64,000 bases of DNA from Pristionchus mayeri (lineage: Eukaryota > Nematoda > Chromadorea > Rhabditida > Neodiplogasteridae), in contig BTRK01000003.1 in assembly GCA_036245805.1 (NCBI GenBank), positions 34,799,215 to 34,863,214 of the forward strand, read 5' to 3'. The first letter of the stretch is position 1, and every line of letters begins with the position of its first letter. The notes beneath the pieces were generated by a model. The model was not told the origin of the DNA and searched no databases. It worked only from the letters and a program-made list of their open reading frames with translations. Below, piece by piece: positions 9,689 through 21,179 of the stretch. The position numbers were made by a program, and so were the translations under genes.

Positions 9689-10979
9689 CAGGGTGTCCAA
9701 AAAGTATTGTTACACTTTTGAAACGCGAATTTTTTTAACATGTAGGTCGAGTTGTCAAAACCTGTAATAACACGTTTGAGCCCACTCTTCGGTGCGTTGA
9801 GGGAACCTACTAATTAGTTTCCCATAGTCATGGTTCGTCCAAATCGCTATCGTCAAACTATTATCAACCTTTGGACCCTCGGCGACCCCCCAGATTCCAT
9901 CAGGAGGAAGCTTCGTATTTCCCGAATGACAGTCTATCGCACCATCTCCCGTTTCAAGCAGTTGGGCACTGCGAAGGACCGTCCAAGATCAGGAAGACCC
10001 AAGACCGCTCTCACTCAGAAGAACAGGAGAATCGTGGAGAAGAGAGTGAATCGCAATGCCAAACGATCCATCAGGAAGATGGCTAAGGATCTCAAGATCT
10101 CCAAAGGATCCGTGTGTGCCATCGTTCATTCTCTTCTCAAGTCCTACCCCTACAAGATGAGAAAGGGCCATGGCCTCACTGATGTCCACAAGCAGAAGCG
10201 CCTGGAGAGATGCAAGCTGCTCCTTCAGCGGGCCGATCGTGGGGAGCACTTGACTACCGTTTACTCTGACGAGAAGCTGTTCTCAGTCGAGGAGGTCTAC
10301 AACAGTCAGAACACCAGGATCATCGCCAAGTCTCCTCAGCAAGCTGACGCCAGAGGTAGAACCATCTCTCGCATTGCCCACCCCCAGGCACTGATGGTTT
10401 GGGCTGGTGTGTGCTCGACGGGCAAGACTCCTCTCGTGTTCGTGGATCCCGGGGTCAAGATCAACAAGGAGTACTACACCAGGGCAATTCTCCAGAAGGC
10501 CCTTCTCCCCTGGTCCCGCTCCCACTTCAAAGGGGCTCGCTGGACCTTCCAACAGGATTCAGCGCCTGCTCACTCGGCAAAAGTGACGCAGGCATGGTGT
10601 CGCGCCCATCTGCCCGACTTCATCTCGAGTGAGGAATGGCCCTCGAACTCCCCCGATCTCAACCCTCTGGACTTCAGCATTTGGTCAGTGTTGGAGAAGG
10701 AGGCCTGCTCTACTCGCCACAAGAACCGCGATTCCCTCAAGGCAGCCCTTCTCAAGGCATGGGAGAAGATCGACGTCCCTTACCTGCGGGCCGTCATCGA
10801 CTCGGTCCCTCGTCGTCTCAGAGAGGTCATCGCGGCCAATGGAGGCCAGATCGAGTGATCGTGCATTGTTATGTTCATATGGTCACTGATAAATACTGTG
10901 CCCCGTTTGAGTTGTCTATGTTGCTTTTAAAGAAAGATACATGGTTTTATCCGTGTAACAATACTTTTTGGACACCCTG
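9689..10979 (+). mobile_element. maT-type (DD37D) Tc1/mariner transposon, complete
   Basis: The ends are perfect 27-bp inverted repeats starting CAGGGTGTCCAAAAAGTATT. They are flanked by TA on both sides (9687-9688 and 10980-10981), the usual target duplication of this superfamily. The element is 1291 bp with a single uninterrupted transposase ORF. It looks structurally complete and recent. The terminus sequence and DD37D spacing match the maT clade, known in nematodes as CemaT. Confidence 0.95.
9830..10858 (+). CDS. maT-type transposase (DD37D), intact
   Basis: A 342-residue single-exon protein that would bind the element's terminal repeats and cut and paste it. The N-terminal half has two helix-turn-helix-like regions: INLWTLGDPPDSIRRKLRIS, then KDRPRSGRPKT, the GRPR-like linker. 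The catalytic triad reads TVYSDEKLF, FQQDSAPAHSA and NSPDLNPLDFSIW. The second and third aspartates are separated by 37 residues, which is DD37D rather than Tc1 DD34E or mariner DD34D. The ATG at 9830 lies 141 bp inside the left end, as usual. No frame break is visible, so it may be active; expression is not shown by sequence. Confidence 0.95.
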   Translation: MVRPNRYRQTIINLWTLGDPPDSIRRKLRISRMTVYRTISRFKQLGTAKDRPRSGRPKTALTQKNRRIVEKRVNRNAKRSIRKMAKDLKISKGSVCAIVHSLLKSYPYKMRKGHGLTDVHKQKRLERCKLLLQRADRGEHLTTVYSDEKLFSVEEVYNSQNTRIIAKSPQQADARGRTISRIAHPQALMVWAGVCSTGKTPLVFVDPGVKINKEYYTRAILQKALLPWSRSHFKGARWTFQQDSAPAHSAKVTQAWCRAHLPDFISSEEWPSNSPDLNPLDFSIWSVLEKEACSTRHKNRDSLKAALLKAWEKIDVPYLRAVIDSVPRRLREVIAANGGQIE

Positions 10980-10984
10980 TATAT

Positions 10985-11516
10985 TCTGATGCAGGGCACG
11001 CAGTCATAGGTCGTACGTTCATACGTCTCGCATGATGCCATGTCGCTTTCGCTTAAACCTGAACTCTTATGCGTTACATGTTTCAATTAATTTTTCACGC
11101 TCTAGATATTGTAAGTCATATTAGAAAAAAAACACGAATACAATTCGACGTTATTTTGCTTACCCAAAATGCCTTTATGTCTTTCTTTATGTCTATTCCA
11201 ATAAGTTCGACTAGAGTACCACTGTATATTATATTATAAATGCGCATGAGACAGCGCAGACATCATCGAGTTGGGATAGGCAACTGGAATCAAAAACATA
11301 TGAGAACGGTTTAATGAAAACGATGTTTTTACACAAACAAAAAGAAAATACGATGCTAACATAAACAAAATCCTGGAAATACGGAAAGTAACGAGCGAAG
11401 GCTATAGTGTGAAGAAATGCATAGGCGCAGCGATACACGTGGTTTATATCCTTCTCCCTTCTCCTTGATTGCCCCTCTCCCTCGCTTAATCTATTTTCAA
11501 TCAATACAGCATCTTC
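10985..11516. other. No gene seen
   Basis: AT-rich sequence. The long minus-strand frame over 11229-11588 crosses a mariner end and looks non-coding. Confidence 0.45.
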
Positions 11517-11518
11517 TA

Positions 11519-12426
11519 TTAGGCTTTTGCAAAAGTCTTGTGGTTTTTTGTGTCCGTACTTTGAACGATCATAACTCGCGCTTCTCAAATCTCAATGTCC
11601 AAATAACATGGTATCGTTTAGGGGTATTCTTGAACTTTGTTCACATATATTTCAATCACACCGATCTTGCAACCAACGCAAGGAATTATGATTAATCCAA
11701 TTGCAAAAAAACCATTTTGCTTTACGTTTATTTATCTAGATATTCGAAGGGAAAATTCATGAAACAACTTCATAATGTTGGCTGAGAAGTAGCATTGATA
11801 TTCTTTCAAATAATGGGTTAGACCTGGCATATGAGTGGGTTTGAACCAAATTGCATGATATCAACTATAGAAGCAGACGCCGGCTACATGTGACTTTGCC
11901 GAGCTTTTCTGAATGGAAGACCACTCATACAGGCTCCGTCATGTGTGCGCTGTATGCTCCCACGAAAAAGCTATATTCTCATAAAAAATATTGGCAGTTG
12001 CTTATTTCCCCTTGCAGAAAATTTGAATTTCTTATTTTTCGGAAATATGCAAAATCAACACAGAAATTCTACATGTAGTCATTTACAGATCAACTTCATT
12101 CCTCGAAAGGATGTAACTTCCAGCATTCATGAGAAAAAGTATTTATAGGGTAAAGATGGGAGCTTCACATAACCACAAGGGATTGAGCATTCATGCTTCA
12201 GTAGAAACAGACTATTGAGAAATGTGTCGTTTTCGATGGATGAATTTTCGTAATTTTAACTTTATCCTGTTCTCGCCTCTCCGACTGAGCAATGCTGAGA
12301 GGGTGCGCATATGAAAGAGTATACAAGGCCTCATTAGTAATCAATATCCGAAAGTTCATCGATCAATCCAACAGGAAGATGGAAGGCAAAATATGAAAAT
12401 TTCACAGGACTTTTGCAACAACCTAA
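11519..12426. mobile_element. Decayed mariner-like element A
   Basis: The ends read TTAGGCTTTTGCAAAAGTC and, inverted, TTAGGTTGTTGCAAAAGTC, with TA outside each (11517-11518 and 12427-12428). These ends match those at 29233-30057. The interior (about 0.9 kb) holds no transposase frame I can recognise. Confidence 0.75.
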
Positions 12427-12429
12427 TAG

Positions 12430-15400
12430 CTCAAGATATTGCATTGCATTGAAGTAGGGGCATGATAAACGATTTCTAGCGTGGTCTCCAGATCTCCAGA
12501 TATCTTTAAAATCCAGAACGAATGCACTGCAATTTCAAACCTTGAAATGAATAAATAATTAAGGAAATGAATTATGTTGTCATTCATTTCAAAAAATGTA
12601 ATTGAAATTATAGGCAAAACGCCCATTTTACATATATAATTATCTCGGATTCTAAACATGTTTATCAGATTAAAATATATACAATTAAGTCGAGTGTTTA
12701 CTATATCTCGAATTTGCACTATTCTGGCACACCTGTGACGTCATTACGAAAAGGAAAAGTATTACGTTTCCAGATTCTCTTTAAACATATATTTCCATGA
12801 ACGATATATTGTGCGTCAGGTTGCAGGGTTCAGTGTATCCTTGTTGTCACTTGAAGTCTGTCATCCATAGATCCTTCTCACAGTTGGTTCAGCATTCCAC
12901 ATTCGTTCTTTCTGTAACGATTTCATGTCTCAAGGTACCTTGAAATCAGTGGAAACATCAAATTTACGTTAACGATCTCATAGAAATGTGGTCCCCTTGT
13001 CAGCTAATACAGATCAAATAAACACACCAATGGCACAGTCCACGCAAAAGCCGTTTCTTTTCCTCGGCCCAATTTACGGGTGCGATTCTAATAAAAAAAT
13101 TATTGAGTTGACGAAATAAGAAACAAAAGGCGGGTTTCAATCAAATCAATTACATTTCGTCAAGTGCCTTTCATAATCTAGATGAACTACACACGCGCAT
13201 CGAACGAGTTGATGCCGACAACTGAAACAAGCATTTGTTACAAAATCAAATTTGAGAAGTGACCAAGAAACTTTCTGCATCTCTGCCATAAGAGAGCGAA
13301 ATTACTGTGATAGGTAGAACATATAAGAAGAAAAGTACTAGGTCGGATGGAAACTAAAAAAAATCATCATCTTGTGTTTTTTTTTGCAAAACGACACGAA
13401 ACGAAAGTTAGTGTGAATGTTTGATGCGAGCATCTAGCGAGAGCTACACCAATCAATGCCACTGGCAACGAAATCAATCAGATAGAGAGGGAAGGGCGGG
13501 CAGAGACGCAGATACAAATGACAAAAAAACGAGCCGAAGAAATCAAGAGACGGGCGGCTCTCTGCTTCTCTGCGCTCTTTCGCATCTCACTGATATCACT
13601 TCCCAATATTTGAGGGAGAGTTCAATAAGAAAATTTCAAAAACGATATGACATGCTTGTAGATGTAACAATATCAATGCATTAAAAACTATGAAATTGAG
13701 GGGTGCGCTCGCAATATTTGCTTTCTAGTGTAAGAATAGAGAGAAACAGAGCAAGCAAGACAATACACAAGGAATCGAAAATTTCGAAAGTGAATCTTGC
13801 ATTCCATATTGCAAGTGATAGCAGAGATTCTCCATCTTCTCCTCATAATATGTCTCTCTCATATCTTATGTGGGGCGATCACACATGTTGCCTCATTTTC
13901 CTTTGAGTTGCTACTTCTCCCCTCATTGAAATAGCTTCTCCATTTATTCAAAGAAAGAAAGGAAAGAAGTTGCGAAAGAAGTTCCACTCTCGCTCTAATC
14001 TGACAGAATTATTTATTTTCTAGATCTGTTGGTATTTTTGCCCCGATCGTTCCTCTCATTCTGCACTTACATTTGCGATCTAATCGAATGCCTAAAAACA
14101 CATAATTTACCGTTCGATATTACTTCCCTCTTGCACTTCTACACACTTTTTCACTTATTTTAGTAACAAGTATGTGGACCAGATATAAATACTGGGTATC
14201 ACTGGCACGTTATAATTGATGTGTATACCAATATTCACAATCAGATTTATGGGCATTCATTAGTTGCATCTCATTATTCGTTTTGAATCTTATCATTCGA
14301 CATTTAGCTGGAAAATAAAAACATATATTGCAATTTGAAAAGCACGATCATCCACTTAAAATTAACAATCCCATGCCTCTCTTCCAGTTCTATGACGATA
14401 TATTGACCATGTTTTGGAGATTGCTGAGGTAAATCTTTCTATATCATTTCAAGAATATATACGCCACTTACTTGCTGAGAAGTAGTATGTTGCATTTCGT
14501 TGATGATGCCCACGAAGCTGGCATTTTACTGAGAATAGTTCTTCGAATTAGAGAGTACGTGATGGTGAGCATTGTGTGCAAATTTTAAAAAAAACATAAA
14601 TATTGCCTTTAGAGCACAGTGGATATAGCCTACAGCACAGTTATTTTTTTACGCTACTTCTCAACAATCACATGCCATTCTATTAGCGCAGGAAAAATAT
14701 TTGTATTCTGTCCTTACATTATTGGCGCGTAACTACGTCACAAATTCAATGGTTTCTTCCAAAGAATTGTCCATCTGTCGAGTTGAAGTAGGCAACTGAA
14801 TTGAGTTAGGTTAACGAGAAATGAGATTCACGGAAAGGACAGGTTTTAATAGAACGAGTCGAAGACATGAATTCAAGTGGCAGTATGTAGTGAAGAGAGC
14901 AAGTAATAGTGAAGAAAACAAAACAAAAAAACGAGCAGAATAGTATACGTGGCACATCCAGAGTTTCGCCTTTCCTCTCTTTCTCTCCTTCCTTTCAATT
15001 GCATACACCACCCCTCCTTTGAATCACCCCTTTTCCCACTTCCCATGATATATCAATCGTAATACAGCAGTGACATTCGCACAACCGAAGAAAATCTTAC
15101 GATATGATTAGATAACACGCAAACACAATAGGAACTTAAAGGGAGGAATAAAGAAATCAAAGAAAATGGTGATGGTGAAAAATGGTGGCGATCGTTAGAA
15201 TGCACTTGCTCTGTACTCTCTAGATGATGTATTCATTCCAGTGCATTTCACTTGTATTCCACCGACAACAATCAAGAAAAAACACAAAACGTATTTGATA
15301 AAATGGTTTACAAAAGAGCGGTCCACCTGAGCATCGACAACAACTGAAAAGGTTTAATTTATGCATAGTTGGTGTGACATTCTGAGTATACATTTACCGC

Positions 15401-15800
15401 AAAATTCACCGTTATTGATATTTCACATTTTAGGCATCGATGCCCAGAGACATGATACAGACAGCCGCTAATTACAAGAACATCCTCGGCGTTGGTTATT
15501 TTTTGCAATAGAAATTGTTTTGGCTGCTGAAATAATGGCATAAATTGTTTTAATTAAACTAACTTACTTTTTAGTTGTATTTTTTCCTCTCCATGTTCAT
15601 TGCGATTATAAAGTTGATGTAGACAACTAAAAAATAAATTGAACATGTCACACAGCAGATATGAAGGATATGGCGAATGAATTAGAGTTCATTTGATTGC
15701 AGGGAATGAGCTCTCTCAACCCATTTATATGCTTCTCTGATGTGAAAACGCAGCTATGCGATTTCGTGATCGGTTCTCTCACTCGCTCTGTCAATCATTG
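12430..15800. other. Long AT-rich region without a confident gene
   Basis: No splice-supported gene was found. One short exon-like stretch is at 14387-14575: an acceptor CTCTTCCAG is followed by frames reading FYDDILTMFWRLL and, after an in-frame TAA, LLRSSMLHFVDDAHEAG. This could be a decayed gene. A single mariner-MITE end (CTAGGTCGGATGG) is at about 13340. Short GTTG...CAAC words recur at 13206, 14778 and 15612. Confidence 0.4.
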
Positions 15801-15803
15801 AGC

Positions 15804-15886
15804 AATGGTCTGACTCTCTTCAGTTTGCACGCTCTCTTTTCTCTGACCGGCGAGAGAGCGTGCAAACTGAAGAGAGTCAGACCATT
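15804..15886. repeat. GAGA-type palindrome, perfect copy
   Basis: The left arm begins AATGGTCTGACTCTCTTCAG and continues TTTGCACGCTCTCT. The right arm is its exact inverse, ending AGTCAGACCATT. The loop is about 15 bp and contains CTCTGACCGGCG. It is the best preserved member of a family also found at 26991, 28141, 32138, 36333, 38227, 50853 and 52352. Confidence 0.9.
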
Positions 15887-15899
15887 GATCCAATCATTC

Positions 15900-16860
15900 G
15901 ATAAATCTAACTCCATTCCTACACATTATTCTCGGCAAAGTGGAACGGCTCAATCATTGCGTTCGAACGAAAAAGTGTGAGAGGGAAATATTGTCGAGAA
16001 GAGAATACCAAAAAGAAGGAATGTAATCGGGAGAGAGAAAAGTTAGCGTATGCATCTCTGCACTCTCCCAATTCTCGGTGACATTTCGTTCTTTCAACGA
16101 TTGATAGAAAGCGATGGGGGCAAAAAGGCTGCGGGAAATGCCTTAATCAATCGGGTGACGTGGATGGAAGATGAAGGGAAGGATGGAAGAGCAAGATTAG
16201 AACGGACAGGATATATTGCAATCGTGTACTGCAATTGAACTTTAGGGCATTAAGCCAAAAAACTGACACACCGGTTGAAATTATATTATAATAGTATTGT
16301 AAAAAAATTGAATTCGCAAAATTCTTTATTCAAATACATTTCACAGCCATTGGGCTTTCGCAGTCACTCTAAATGGGTTTTGTATGCTTTTCTTTAATGT
16401 GACCTTTGTGATTTGTACTTTCCGCCTTGAATTTAGATATGTATGTATGTGTATATTTCTTTTGATCAATATGACAGCTTCGCAATAAATCACTCTCTTA
16501 ATTTGGTATCTAATAAGTCAAACTGACGATATATTACGCAAAATAGAAAGATTAATTTAAAGTGAATTCACTCCTAATTGCGAGTCTCGTTTCCTCACTA
16601 TCAAACTCGAACTGGGTGGAGTGTAATGAGATGCATATAGTGGTCAGATAAAATACTTGGTTAGAATAAGATCAAATAATATTGATTGATCAAAAAGAGA
16701 TGTGATCAATGCGAATTTATTTCTTTGGTTTATTATGGAACAGCCAAGAAGTTCTTCGAATTCCAAGTCCTTAATGCACAATTCATTGTTTCGTAAATAT
16801 GGGTACAATGGTGGAGTAAATAAATCAAGTTTATCAATCATTACAACAATATCAAGTGTG
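15900..16860. other. No gene seen
   Basis: AT-rich. The plus-strand frames are short and unsupported. This stretch lies downstream of the 3' end of the minus-strand F-box gene. Confidence 0.45.
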
Positions 16861-16863
16861 AAA

Positions 16864-17902
16864 TCAGTATGTCTGCTCGAAGTAAAAGAAATATGTATCA
16901 ATGAATTCAAAGAATGGATCACGATAAAATCGAGAACGTGGTGATTCTTTTCGAATATGTCCAACGATTTCACAATTAAGTAGATCCACTTTTTCATTTC
17001 CATTCTTTGAAATGAGATCTCGTGCAAAGTTTTCCCATAGTGGTTCATTTTCGTCCCCTAAAGTTCCATAAATGTGAAATATGATATAAAGTATGGGCAC
17101 CGAAGGTGCGACCGACTCAATAAAGTTTCCTGAAATAATCTGCGTTCAATTCAAGTCGAGCAATTTTTAGCGTACGTTTATTTGTGTAGAATTGAGTGGT
17201 AGTCCTAATTCCAAATCCGTACGATCGATGGCATTTGATCATGTCAAGAACAGTGTCCCTCAAAATATTGTTATTGGCATTGGTGGAACGATCAAATCAC
17301 GTCAGTTCATTAATGCACCAGTCGTCATATATAATGATCTGTCCTATTTCAATTCTGCCCATCGTTGAACGAACGATTTCGAGATCGTTCTTGCCAAATC
17401 CAGAAATGATGAACATAGTAATGCATCGTATATGTTGGAATATTCTATACACACTACGATTCGTAGCAACTTCGTCGAAAGGAAATTCGATGATAGAATA
17501 AAATTGCGCTCTCTGAAATTCATTTTGGAAAGAGAGACAAATGAGCAACCCACATTGTCTTTTGTTTGTTTCCAATTGCCTGGTATGATAGATGAAGCAT
17601 ATTTCAGGAATCGCTTGTCAACGCATAAACCAATTCTCAAATTATTTGTAAATTTAAATATGAACATTTTCGGAACGTGAGGACGTTTATTAGCGAACTC
17701 GTTTGCAAGACGATTCCAAGTTCTGCTAATCTGAACATAATTTTATTAATCAGGAAAAAGCAAAACCTAGTAGACTCACCAAAAACAATTTACCCATGCT
17801 TTGTTCCGTACATATTTTAATAATTATGTGAGTTATATCCGTTGGAAGAGTTGAAAGTGATATATCAGGACACGAGACTGATTTGATGTCAGGTAGAATC
17901 AT
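16864..17902 (-). CDS. F-box-like protein gene, copy 1 (possibly damaged)
   Basis: The minus-strand ATG at 17902 starts exon 1 (17902-17780, 41 codons) with LSTLPTDITHIIIKI, the first half of an F-box. A GTGAGT intron joins it to exon 2 (17730-17554), ISRTWNRLANEFANKRP, the second half. Exon 3 is 17512-17301 and carries EFPFDE and MGRIEIGQIIIYDDWC. A further exon holds MIKCHRSYGFGI. A separate downstream block (FYRDPFFEFIDTYFFYF) completes the paralogue's C-terminus, but the donor before it reads GAAACT instead of GT, so the native end may be lost. The F-box normally recruits substrates to SCF ubiquitin ligases; the C-terminal domain is unrecognised. The paralogue at 20206 supports every exon. 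A foldback element begins about 40 bp upstream of the ATG. Confidence 0.65.
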
Positions 17903-17944
17903 GTCTGGTATCAGTTCAAATTTGATTCAACGATCGGATAAAAC

Positions 17945-18715
17945 GGGGGGGGGGGGCGGACAAAACCGCAACGGACACAACCGCAACGGATCGCCGTTCG
18001 TTGGAGATTTGATCAAGCAACTTGGGAGTTGTTGCATTTTTATTAGTATGACATCTACTTCATCACCCTGATTAGATCCTCTAATTAGATGATCTTGATT
18101 TTCACTCCATATCTATGTATAGGGGTTCATGGTCTAAAATTGGGAATTTGAGTGGAAAATCATGGTTAGATACACACCAAATGCCGTAACCAATTGATAC
18201 TCCAGTTAAAGGGTTATAGTAGTTACTGGGGTAAAATATTATCAATTGGTTACGGCATTTGGCGTTTATCTAACCATGATTTTAGACTCAAATTCTTAAT
18301 TTTAGACCATGAACCCCTATATATGGAGTGAAAATCAAGATCGTCTAATTAGAGGAGTTGTAGCATTCCAATGCGATCTTGATTTTCACTCCCACGTTAA
18401 TGGTCCAAAATTGAAAACGAGTGGTATTTGAATGGAAAATTTGAGTCATGGTTAGATAAATTCCAAATGCCCAAACTAATCGATACATATGTTAGGGTTG
18501 CAGTAGTTACTGGGATACAGGAGCACCAAGTGGTAAAGGCATTTGAAGATTATCTAACCATTATTTTCCACTCAATTTCTCAATTTTGGACTATGAACCG
18601 TATAGGGTGAGAGGAAGTGAACCTCTAGATACAGCAATGCAACAACTCCCAAATTACTAGATCAAATCTCCATCGAACGGCGATTCGTTTCGGTTTTGTC
18701 CGCCCCCCCCCCCCC
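17945..18715. repeat. G-tract foldback element, copy 2
   Basis: The left end is twelve G then CGGACAAAACCGC. The right end is GCGGTTTTGTCC-like followed by thirteen C. The arms match over the ATCGCCGTTCG, GGAGATTTGATC and GGGAGTTGTTGC blocks. The interior carries two nested copies of the unit GGTTCATGGTCTAAAATTG, TGGAAAATCATGGTTAGATA and CAATTGATA, also seen in the element at 888-1449. The heptamer GATTCAA occurs near the left end (17924-17930) and directly after the right end (18716-18722); the left one is not immediately adjacent, so its role as a target duplication is doubtful. Confidence 0.85.
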
Positions 18716-18968
18716 GATTCAAGAGATGTAGTGTGTTCGAAAAAAAATATGCAGTGTGCGAGAGTTGAAACACCCGTAATGCAATGAAACACTATAGATA
18801 ATTCGAAACGACGCAACATGCTAGGAGAAAAACAATACGTATTTAACATTTCCCGCGCTTTTCGAAACTCCGCGGGAATACTGTGCATGTTACGTATGGC
18901 GAGTAAGTTCGTGTGGCAAAGCGTGGTACCTAAAATCTAATTGATTACTGTAAGTGTACAGGTACAGA

Positions 18969-19424
18969 CCGCAAGCCACGCCCACTTTCGGGAATTGCGA
19001 ATTCGCTCAAAATCCGCAAGAGCTCCGACAACCTGAATTCATGACCAAATTGGACGACCAAAAGCGATTCCAGTGGCTCTTGGGATCCTTCACAAATGAC
19101 CACTGGAGCAACTTGATTAGACAACTCTAATCAGGTCAGCATACGCAAATTAAAATCAGGCACAGACGTAAAATGGGCCATTGTACTCGCGTACAGCTGC
19201 TCGTACAGTAATTTGTACAGTTGTTTGTAGTTCACATCATTCAAATACATCACACAAAGTTAGAAAAAAAATGGTTAATTTTCCTGACTGTCAGAATGAT
19301 TAAAATATTTCATACAAAAATTTGCAAAAAAGTGCGAACCGCTTTCATCCGTGCAGATTCGAACCTGCATGTTTCGGTCATTAGAGGTAGAGCTCTACTA
19401 CTACGCAAATTGGACGACTAGGAG
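18969..19424 (-). repeat. SINE-like repeat with a tRNA-derived head, copy A
   Basis: Read on the minus strand, the head near 19420-19335 has a tRNA A-box-like GCGTAGTAGTAGAGC and a B-box GGTTCGAATC inside a perfect T-arm stem (TGCAG / CTGCA). The anticodon stem does not pair, so it is not a working tRNA. The tail ends at CCGCAAGC near 18969. The whole order (tRNA head, GCGTATGCTGACC block, AGAGTTGTC, tail GTGGGCG...TTGCGG) is repeated in the opposite orientation at 24300-24737. Confidence 0.65.
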
Positions 19425-19429
19425 GTCGG

Positions 19430-20205
19430 GATCAAAACTGATGCATTCATTTGCCGCCGTGCGCTTTTTCCACGCTGTCCCGATTTCGAGCATTTTTCCA
19501 TTGAGATCGACATTAACGTTTTAGATTATAATTCGGCGCAGGGTTTAGATATCGATCTAAATCAAAAAGTATGTTCCTATGTAGACCATTAGGGTACCAT
19601 TGGGCGCAAACATGGTCTTGTGCGATAATTTTGGCAGAATGCCTTGTGGACTCTATGTACAGGAGGTCGCATTTGCAAGATTGCGGTTGATTATCTTATG
19701 CTACCTTACTCGACCGCTAACCGTGTAGAGTTGCAATCACCTTCGTTATGTTCTGTTTCTGATGGAGTTGCATCGACAAGCCTATGATGACCAACTGAAG
19801 TGAGAACAGATCAGCCATGATATGTTTGCCACACGTGCATCTTCTGAGTGAGAATTGAAGTGCTATCGTCAGGCACCTCACGTATCAGTGCGATTTTTCG
19901 CAGCAATTTTACAGAGCTGGGTTTTTTTTGTAGGAAAATTCATTTACAAATTCAGATTAATTTATATCGTGAGTGACTTTCACATGTTTGTAATTTACAT
20001 AAAGCAAACGTAAATGCTAGGCAATTGCACAAACAGTGTGTTTTCGGAAAGCGCGGGAAATCTTTCCCTCAAACATCTTGCGAACGTTATTTGAATTATT
20101 TTTTAATAATTATTTTGTTCGACCATGTAATTTGTTCCGTAAAATATTCATTTTTTTCAAACCAATTCAAATTATTTCTTGAATCAACTCTGAAGTGATA
20201 TCAAC
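19430..20205. other. No gene seen; probable upstream region of the plus-strand F-box copy
   Basis: AT-rich sequence. No element or exon was recognised. Confidence 0.4.
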
Positions 20206-21178
20206 ATGATTCTTTCGGAAACTCAATCTGCCTCGTTCCCTGATATTTCACTGTCAAAACTTATTCCTGATATTACAAGGATTATTATTAGAATAAGCAC
20301 TGATCAAAATATTCGCATGTTGCGTCTGGTCAGTTTTTGGATATTTATTTTACATGAATCACTCCAATATGTATTAATGTTTGTTCAGATTAGTCCATCT
20401 TGGAATCATCTAGTGAAAGCGTTTACTGATAGACGTCCACCTGTTCCGACAATGTGGATTTTCTTGTACCCAAAAAGTGTGTTAAGAATGGTCGTATTCT
20501 TTGATAAACAGTTCCACAAATACTTCACGGCTATCGCACCTGTCAATTCGATTCAGTCAACAAAAAATGTACGAACATATAAAATTATATAAACAAGATA
20601 TTGATGAATGACAATTCAGGCAACGAGAATGCAAATACAAATCGAATTGCCTTTCGATGAACCCGGTACGGCGCTCCGTTTTCCAGCTATGCCAGTGTAT
20701 TAGTTATGTTACGACGTTCACATTAGCTGGTTTTAACAAGATATCACTACAACAGCTTCGTAAAATGATGGGCAGAATTGAGATTGGAGAGTTATGCCTA
20801 TATGACAACTGGTGTAATCTTGAAATAAGGTGAGACCAATTCAACAAATACTCTCAAATTCAGTATTATCAGAGGCACTGTCGTTGAAATGATGAAATAC
20901 CATCGCTCCTATGGTTTTGGAATTTGGGCACATACTTCACTGAACGAAGACAAACGTATGATAAGCATTTCTAGATTTCATCTGCAAGTGCAAAATTTTA
21001 GGTGAATCGCACAAACTCTCATCACAACTCTCATCACGAAAAATCGCACAAACTCTCATTACAAAATATGACAATGAAAAGGTGGAGGTATTTAAATGCG
21101 GAAAAGGATCCAAACTATCCCAATTTTATCGTGATCCATACTTTGAATTTATTGACACATTCGTCTTTTACTTCTAGC
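20206..21178 (+). pseudogene. F-box-like protein gene, copy 2, frameshifted
   Basis: Exon 1 (20206-20328) is exactly the length of exon 1 in the minus-strand paralogue and reads SKLIPDITRIIIRI. The GTCAGT donor and TTGTTCAG acceptor join it to exon 2 (20389-20568), ISPSWNHLVKAFTDRRPPVP, completing the F-box. Exon 3 begins near 20620 with QIQIELPFDEPGT. A single-base frame shift near 20672 follows, after which CISYVTTFTLAGF, MMGRIEIGELCLYDNWC and then RGTVVEMMKYHRSYGFGI match copy 1. The C-terminal block FYRDPYFEFIDTFVFYF ends at a TAG near 21178. The shift makes this a likely pseudogene unless it is a sequencing error. Confidence 0.65.
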
Positions 21179-21179
21179 T

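Noticed and set aside
11229..11588. 119-codon minus-strand frame as a gene
   Set aside because: It crosses the end of a decayed mariner and has no codon-like pattern or splice sites.
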